A stretch of 36,042 bases of DNA from Plantago elongata. Lineage: Eukaryota > Streptophyta > Magnoliopsida > Lamiales > Plantaginaceae. Numbering within the stretch: the stretch's first letter is position 1; each line of letters starts with the position of its first letter. The notes under the pieces were generated by a model. It was not told where the DNA came from, made no database searches, and saw only the letters and a list, made by a program, of their open reading frames with translations. The position numbers and the translations under genes are program-made. The stretch covers positions 1-36,042 of the forward strand of contig JAYMSP010001113.1 of NCBI GenBank assembly GCA_036897095.1, in the 5' to 3' direction. Of this stretch, positions 31,007 to 36,042 are shown piece after piece.

Positions 31007-33641
31007 GCTCCAGTTGAAGTGCCAGTATTTGATATGGAGTCACAACTAATCTACTCGAGTTATTCCAGACAATCACTCTAAAGAAGCAACTCAAGTGCTT
31101 CAAGATATGGCAAAAGTTCAGAAAAGCTGATTTATCGGAAATTGCCAGAGTGATCGATAATAAAGAGCGAAGAGCAAGATCATCCGATCTAGAAAATTAC
31201 CCCATGCTATGTTCCATGCAGATGATTACTCCCACTATTCTCTGATGCATGAAGACTTCTTGACATATGTGGCACGAAAACTTGTAGCAGCTTTCCAAGC
31301 TGGTGATGAACAAACCAAGAAGCAGATGGTCTTTAACTCTGCGTTGCCTAAGTCAATGTGTGTATATCCCTGAGAACAAGAGGAAGTAAATGGCAACATG
31401 GTCACTTTGCCAGATGTGATCAACTTGATCTCTGAAGATGAGGAAGAGATCGATGATAATGACTTCCAGAACCCTCCTTCAAAACATCACAAGGATGGTG
31501 ATGACAACGATGATGATAGTCTAGCACCAGGGACTGGTGGCATAGATCAAGCACAAGTTGGCCCTAGAGAACAACAAATTGCTCCAACCAATATTCAGAG
31601 AACATCACCATCATCACTAAAGTCTCAACCACATTCTACAACCCATCAATCCTTATTGGAACAGGCTACCCAATTAGCTGAAGAAATCCAAGTTGCTGAA
31701 CTTCATGTTGAAAAAATCAAGAAGTTGATGGAAACAAAAACAAGACTCTCTCTGGAATGTCAATCCCTGATTGAAGAGAAGCAAGCCCGGATATTGAGGT
31801 TTGACGCCGAGAATACCAAGGAAAGGGAACTCCTTGATGAGAACCTAAAGCTTAAACGAGACATCAAAGTCACAGCTGCAGAGTTAGACGCTTTGGTGAC
31901 TGAAGATGATGAACAAGATGCTAAGGCTGCATCAAAGAAGCAAGTTCTTAGGGATGCACATTAAGGCAAGGGTAAAATGGTCACTGGTCTGGATGAAGAT
32001 GATGAACACTTCATTGAAAGTGAAGAAGAAGACCCAAACCGGATGCCACCAGAAATTGAAGCTATGCACAATTCCCATCTGAAAAGGGAACTGCTAGCTC
32101 CGCATATATTTTCATGCCCTGCTACTACGATAAGAGATAATGAATACATTGGAAGAAGCTCAGTGTATGCCAAGCTCAATAAGAAACTGCTAGCACAAGA
32201 TGTTGAAGTACTTGAAACAGTCCCATAAGGAACCAAGCATGTTGCTCGCCTTCTTCTCAGAAGAGTCATTGCTTTAGCATTAGCTAAGAAGGATCTAGGC
32301 ATGATCCGGGATGAGGACTGCAACAATGCCAACAGGGCACTGGAAGAGGCTTACTTTGCTACTCAGAAAGCTGAAGCCATATTCCATACCTTGGAAGAGT
32401 GGAACGAAAAGGAGGCGTTACTCCTAAAGGAAAATCAAGAGCTCAAATCTGAAATTCAACAGCTTGTTCTAGTGCACAATAATCTAGAGAGAATCTTTGA
32501 ATCTCTCTCAGATTGATATGCCTATTCGACTCATTCATTCATGACTATGGGGGAAGAATTAGCAGCTCCCCAGAGAGGCCAAGGCAGAAAGCAAAAACAA
32601 CCAATGCCCTCCACAAGTCAAGCTCCAACAAAGAACAAAACTCCAACAACTCGAGGTTGCTGATGAACCAAGAGTAAGAACAAGATCAAGGCATAAAAGT
32701 GTGATTACTTGAGGTTGCAAGGCCCTTGTTATATCTGATACAAAGAAGCCTTCTGAAGACCAAGATCAAGAAGAAGGAGAGTTAGTTGGTCAGGAAAGGT
32801 GCAAGTCTCTGCTCTGAACATCTTCCATGGTGATGATGAGATTGATCATGATCATCCACTCCAGAAGAGAAGGAGAGTTGGAAATACCTCTGAACCACCA
32901 CTGACAGTAAGGCCAATTGCTACTAGAACCCCTTCTGGAAACACCAAGTCAATCCCAGGTGGATCTTCCAGCACAGCTTCCAGAATGAATGAAGAACTTT
33001 CATTGGAGAAAGGACAAAACAGAAAAAGGTGCAGGAATTTATAGTTTGGTAGATTTCAAGAGAAAGAAGAAGAGACACCAGTTTTTGCCCTAATTTGATA
33101 TGTCAAATCAGATGACAATCTATCCGTCTACAGATGCATTCATCTCCATAATGGGTATGGGATTCTTGAGCTAAGGCATCTATTGCTAAACAAGAAGTTT
33201 CCAACTCCGATTTACAGTCAAATGATGGCATGGAGAACTAACAAGCCATTATTACTAAATCCTGAGCATACTAAGGCATAGCTTGATTTTGAAGTTCAAA
33301 AGATGACTGGGGCTATGCAAAAGCCAGTGTACTTCATCTGTCCTTATCCAAAGCATGATGAAGTACATAGAGTTCAGAAACTGGATGGTACCTATAGCAA
33401 GAAGAATAAGTATGGCATCAAACCCTACCAATCATTCTATATGACTGCTAATGAGTATTTGGATGACATTGCATATCTTGAGATCATCTATCAGCATCAT
33501 GAGTTATCTCAGCTTAAGATAGACCATGCCAAGACTTACAAGGACCTTTGTGGATTAGCCAGAAAGACTGAGCTCTCTGTTAGAAGGCTTCCATATGAAT
33601 ATGTTGAATACTGCATGAAGGTTGATAACCAGATCCATTGA

Positions 33642-34040
33642 TCCAGATAGGGTGCTGAAGAACTTTTGGTCTCTGAACCAAAGTCATTTTGAAAGACTTG
33701 AAGACTAGTACTTTAGGATGTCTTACATGGAGCTTGGACTATCATATTTTCCTAATTTACTTAGTAGTTTTTGTAACACTTTGCTGAGTTGATCTTCATT
33801 GTTCAATATTTGTAACAATTATCTTATGTTTTGTAATAGTTCTTTCTGATGATCATACTCTCAGAAACCATTTATAAAAGATAACTTGTCAGCAAATATC
33901 ACTTCTTGTTATTTGGTTGATGTTTACTTTCTGCATTTAATTAACTGATTGAATATCATTAAAAATAAATAAGTAGTGGAGGATTGTTTTCACTTCCATG
34001 TGTGTAATAGGACTTTGAAGATAGTCATGGTTGACTGATC
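33642..34040 (+). other. Element 3 region between ORF3 stop and polypurine tract
   Basis: About 400 bp, AT-rich, no coding frame seen; counterpart of 21894-22279. Confidence 0.7.
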
Positions 34041-34054
34041 AAAAAGGAAAAATT
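34041..34054 (+). other. Polypurine tract of element 3
   Basis: AAAAAGGAAAAATT directly before TGTTAGGAATATC, the LTR start. Shows that the plus-strand element ends here. Confidence 0.85.
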
Positions 34055-34259
34055 TGTTAGGAATATCTATTAGTATTTTTGATCAATCACCATATGACTT
34101 ATCTTAGTAAAAAAAGGTGACTAGTACTCTTAGTTCACTTGAACATTGTAAAAGAGGAAATCACTTAGTATGTTAGTCTAGTAAAACTTGTAATAAGATT
34201 ATTAGGCCTCTAATGTAATTTTATATTTCGATGAAGGCCATGAAGAAGGATCCTAGCAA
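34055..34259 (+). repeat. 3' LTR of element 3, first 205 bp only
   Basis: TGTTAGGAATATCTATTAG onward matches the LTR starts of elements 1 and 2 up to GGATCCTAGCAA. It then changes abruptly to minus-strand spacer of element 4, so about 1.2 kb of LTR is missing. Confidence 0.88.
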
Positions 34260-34777
34260 GGGATCTTGTTCAATATCTTATAATGATATCAATCAATACT
34301 TGTACCCGTTTCCACTCAATGAATTTTGGTAAGATATATTCATAAGTCACTGTTAGCGTGTGAGACCAGAAAACCTTTGGACTTATCATTTCAGAAAGCA
34401 AGTCTTGTTTTTATGTTACTTATCATATAAATGGTAATAACACAACCTAGACATATTTGACTTTCAGTAATATGTATAATGTTGCTCTATCTAGTTCCAC
34501 AAGCTTCGTGTTTAAAATGGTTTCCTGAATTCCTGTTTCAAAATTTCCGTCGGATATATGACTTGTCCATAGTATTCGAGATCTAGCATTGTATACATAT
34601 GGACTATATACCAACCTGTCTTTTTGGATCTGCCTTTCTAGAAGACTAAAGGCTTTATGAGTCATAAGTCTCAGAAACCTTGACATCCTTTAGATAGGCT
34701 TTCTAAATACCCGTTTCAGAAACCTGTCTTCCATTTTCTCTTGATCCTTTCCAAGTCTTTTAAAGACTTAGAACTTC
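34260..34777 (-). other. Partial pol-ORF3 spacer of element 4
   Basis: Matches about 3245-3763 of element 1 and 27825-28348 of element 2. The part that holds the TATA candidate and the ORF3 start is absent. No supported coding frame. Confidence 0.7.
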
Positions 34778-36042
34778 TCAGTTCTGAGGCATCATCATTA
34801 ACCCAAGACTATGTCTCAAGGTTAAGAACCTACTTTCCTGGAGTGGCTTAGTAAAGATATCAGCAAGTTGATCTTCAGTGACAACTTTTAGAATCTCTAT
34901 ATTGCCCTTTTCAACATGGTCTCTGATGAAGTGGTGTCTAACATCAATGTGCTTAGTTCTTCCATGGAACTTTGAATTTTGAGTAACGCAATAGCACTCG
35001 TGTTATTACAGAAAATGGGAGTTTTCTCTACATTAAAGCCATAGTCTCTGAGTTGTTGTTGTATCCATAGGATTTGAGTAGCACAACAACCAGCAGTAAT
35101 ATATTCAGCTTTTGTTGTAGAAGTAGCAATTGAGTTTTGCTTTTTGCTAAACCATGAGGTAAGTCTAGTTCCCAAAAACTGACAAGTTCCTGAAGTACTT
35201 TTCCTATCAAGCATTGATCCAGCATAACAACATCTGAGTAGCCAACCAAACTCAATCCACTTTCTTTAGGATACCACAGTCCAACTTCTATAGTGCCTTC
35301 GGCATACCTTAATATCTTCATAGCAATGTTGTAATGTGACTACATAGGATTTGTTTGAGACCTAGCACACACACCAATTGCATATTGAATATCAGGTTTG
35401 CTTGCAGTAAGGTATAGTAGTGTACCTATCAACTTCCTATACTTATGTTCTTCACCACTCTTATCAGATTCAGTATAAGTCATCTTGTTTCCTATGCTCA
35501 TAGGTATCTTGACATTCTCTTCAGAAAGCATAAGATTAAACTTGTTGAGCATATCTTTTGCATACTTTGTTTGACTAATGAATATTCCATCATTGACTTG
35601 CTTGACTGCAATCCTAGGAAATAATTCAATTCTCCCATCATGCTCATCTCAAATTTACTTTTCATGAGATTAGCAAAGTCATTACAAAGTTGATTGTCTT
35701 TAGATCCAAATATAATGTCATCAACATATACTTGAACTAAAAGCAGTTTCTCATTATGGTTTAAGGTAAACAAAGTTTTATCAACTTCACCTTTCATAAA
35801 ACCACTATCTAGAAGGTATATGGCCAACGTGTCATACCATGCTCTTGGAGCCTGTTTCAGTCCATACAGAGCTTTCTATAACTTATAGATCATCCTACTT
35901 TCTGAGGAAACTTCAAAGCCTGGTGGTTGATCAACATAGACTTCCTCAATAAGTTCACAATTCAGAAATGCACTTTTAACATCCATCTGATAAACTTTAA
36001 ACTCATTATGAGCTGCAAAGGCTAGAAATAGTCTGATTGCAT
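34778..36042 (-). pseudogene. Reverse transcriptase and RNase H of element 4, 5' end outside window
   Basis: RT reads [24 protein letters not shown], and YVDD at 35717-35728 with both aspartates, then FEMSMMGELNYFLGLQ. A frame change near 35550 leads to KYRKLIGTLLYLTASKPDIQYA, then RNase H MKILRYAEGTIEVGLWYPKESGL, LDRKSTSGTCQFLG and ATSTTKAEYITAGCCATQILWIQQQ. The pol stop is TGA 34778-34780. Stops and small indels occur at a few places, including one after LESSRM..YKL shared in position with element 1. Slightly better preserved than element 1. Confidence 0.9.

Larger units (their letters stand above)
28830..33641 (+). pseudogene. ORF3 of element 3, N-terminus missing
   Basis: Starts inside exon A (GIEIILDCDKF, SSFILGDIRIRHLFEHWN), truncated at the junction with RNase H of element 2. 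One frame runs 28861-29889 with a single stop at 29227-29229 and includes the basic segment KKPRTKKPRANKS. Exon A ends at 30110. Exons: B 30213-30298, C 30381-30488, D 30572-30724, E 30811-30921, F 31007-33641. C, D and E are fully open in phase 0. F has an acidic tract and coiled coil (31398-31964), a second coiled coil (32301-32516), HPLQKRRRVG and the C-terminal region 33303-33641 (GLARKTELSVRRLPYEYVEY). TGA at 33639-33641 is shared with element 2. Product unknown. Confidence 0.78.
18947..34259 (+). mobile_element. Element 3: plus-strand Sirevirus-like element, split and internally deleted
   Basis: Two plus-strand parts belong together by order: gag to protease (18947-20444) and ORF3 to broken 3' LTR (28830-34259). 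Between them lies element 2 in the opposite orientation. Integrase, RT, RNase H and the ORF3 start are missing, as is the 5' half of element 2. One deletion after element 2 inserted explains both losses. Its 5' LTR and early gag should lie left of the window, beyond element 1. Alternative: two unrelated plus-strand fragments. Confidence 0.75.
34260..36042 (-). mobile_element. Element 4: minus-strand Sirevirus-like pol fragment, continues past window
   Basis: Minus-strand RT, RNase H and part of the pol-ORF3 spacer, closely similar to element 1. The left end is cut at the junction with the broken LTR of element 3, around 34255-34262; the right end leaves the window. No LTR or ORF3 is present. 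Confidence 0.88.

Noticed and set aside
1..36042. Host protein-coding genes, tRNA or rRNA genes
   Set aside because: Every sizeable stretch could be placed in one of the four copia copies or the LINE; nothing resembling a non-transposon gene or structural RNA was seen.

Overview
This window looks like repeat-filled chromosomal DNA of a flowering plant, probably a eudicot. It is AT-rich, and everything I can identify is retrotransposon: Sirevirus-like Ty1/copia LTR elements and one plant L1-type LINE. I see no host gene, tRNA, rRNA or CRISPR array. All element genes carry stops, frameshifts or deletions, so all are called as decayed.

Layout. Element 1 (minus strand) runs from position 18946 down past the left edge: 5' LTR 17517-18946, tRNA-iMet primer binding site, gag, protease, an integrase remnant, RT, RNase H ending at 3764, a 0.9 kb spacer, then a third ORF (ORF3) from 2854 leftwards. 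A long LINE (7167-15686, minus strand, flanked by a 14-bp target-site duplication) sits in its gag. Element 3 (plus strand) is the older host. Its gag/protease part (18947-20444) is cut by element 1 on the left and by the 3' LTR of element 2 on the right; its ORF3, polypurine tract and broken 3' LTR are at 28830-34259. Element 2 (minus strand, 20445-28829) has RNase H, spacer, ORF3, polypurine tract and 3' LTR, but has lost its 5' half together with the pol of element 3. Element 4 (minus strand, 34260-36042 and beyond) is a pol fragment joined to the broken LTR of element 3.

Most notable observation. ORF3, lying between RNase H and the 3' LTR where Sireviruses may carry an 'envelope-like' gene, appears in three independent copies to be interrupted by at least five short introns (71-103 bp, GT..AG). 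The internal exons C, D and E are exactly 108, 153 and 111 bp in every copy, and they are all phase 0. Elements 1 and 2 have separate LTR insertion edges, so the introns appear to have survived transposition, which implies copying from unspliced RNA. ORF3 also has a TATA-box candidate in the spacer, acidic Glu/Val/Pro-rich small exons, coiled coils and KRRRV-type basic clusters, and no membrane segment that I noticed. It looks more like a captured nuclear or cytoplasmic protein gene than an envelope. The gag and protease frames overlap out of phase in both copies that show the junction. All readings were made by eye; alignments and transcript data were not available.
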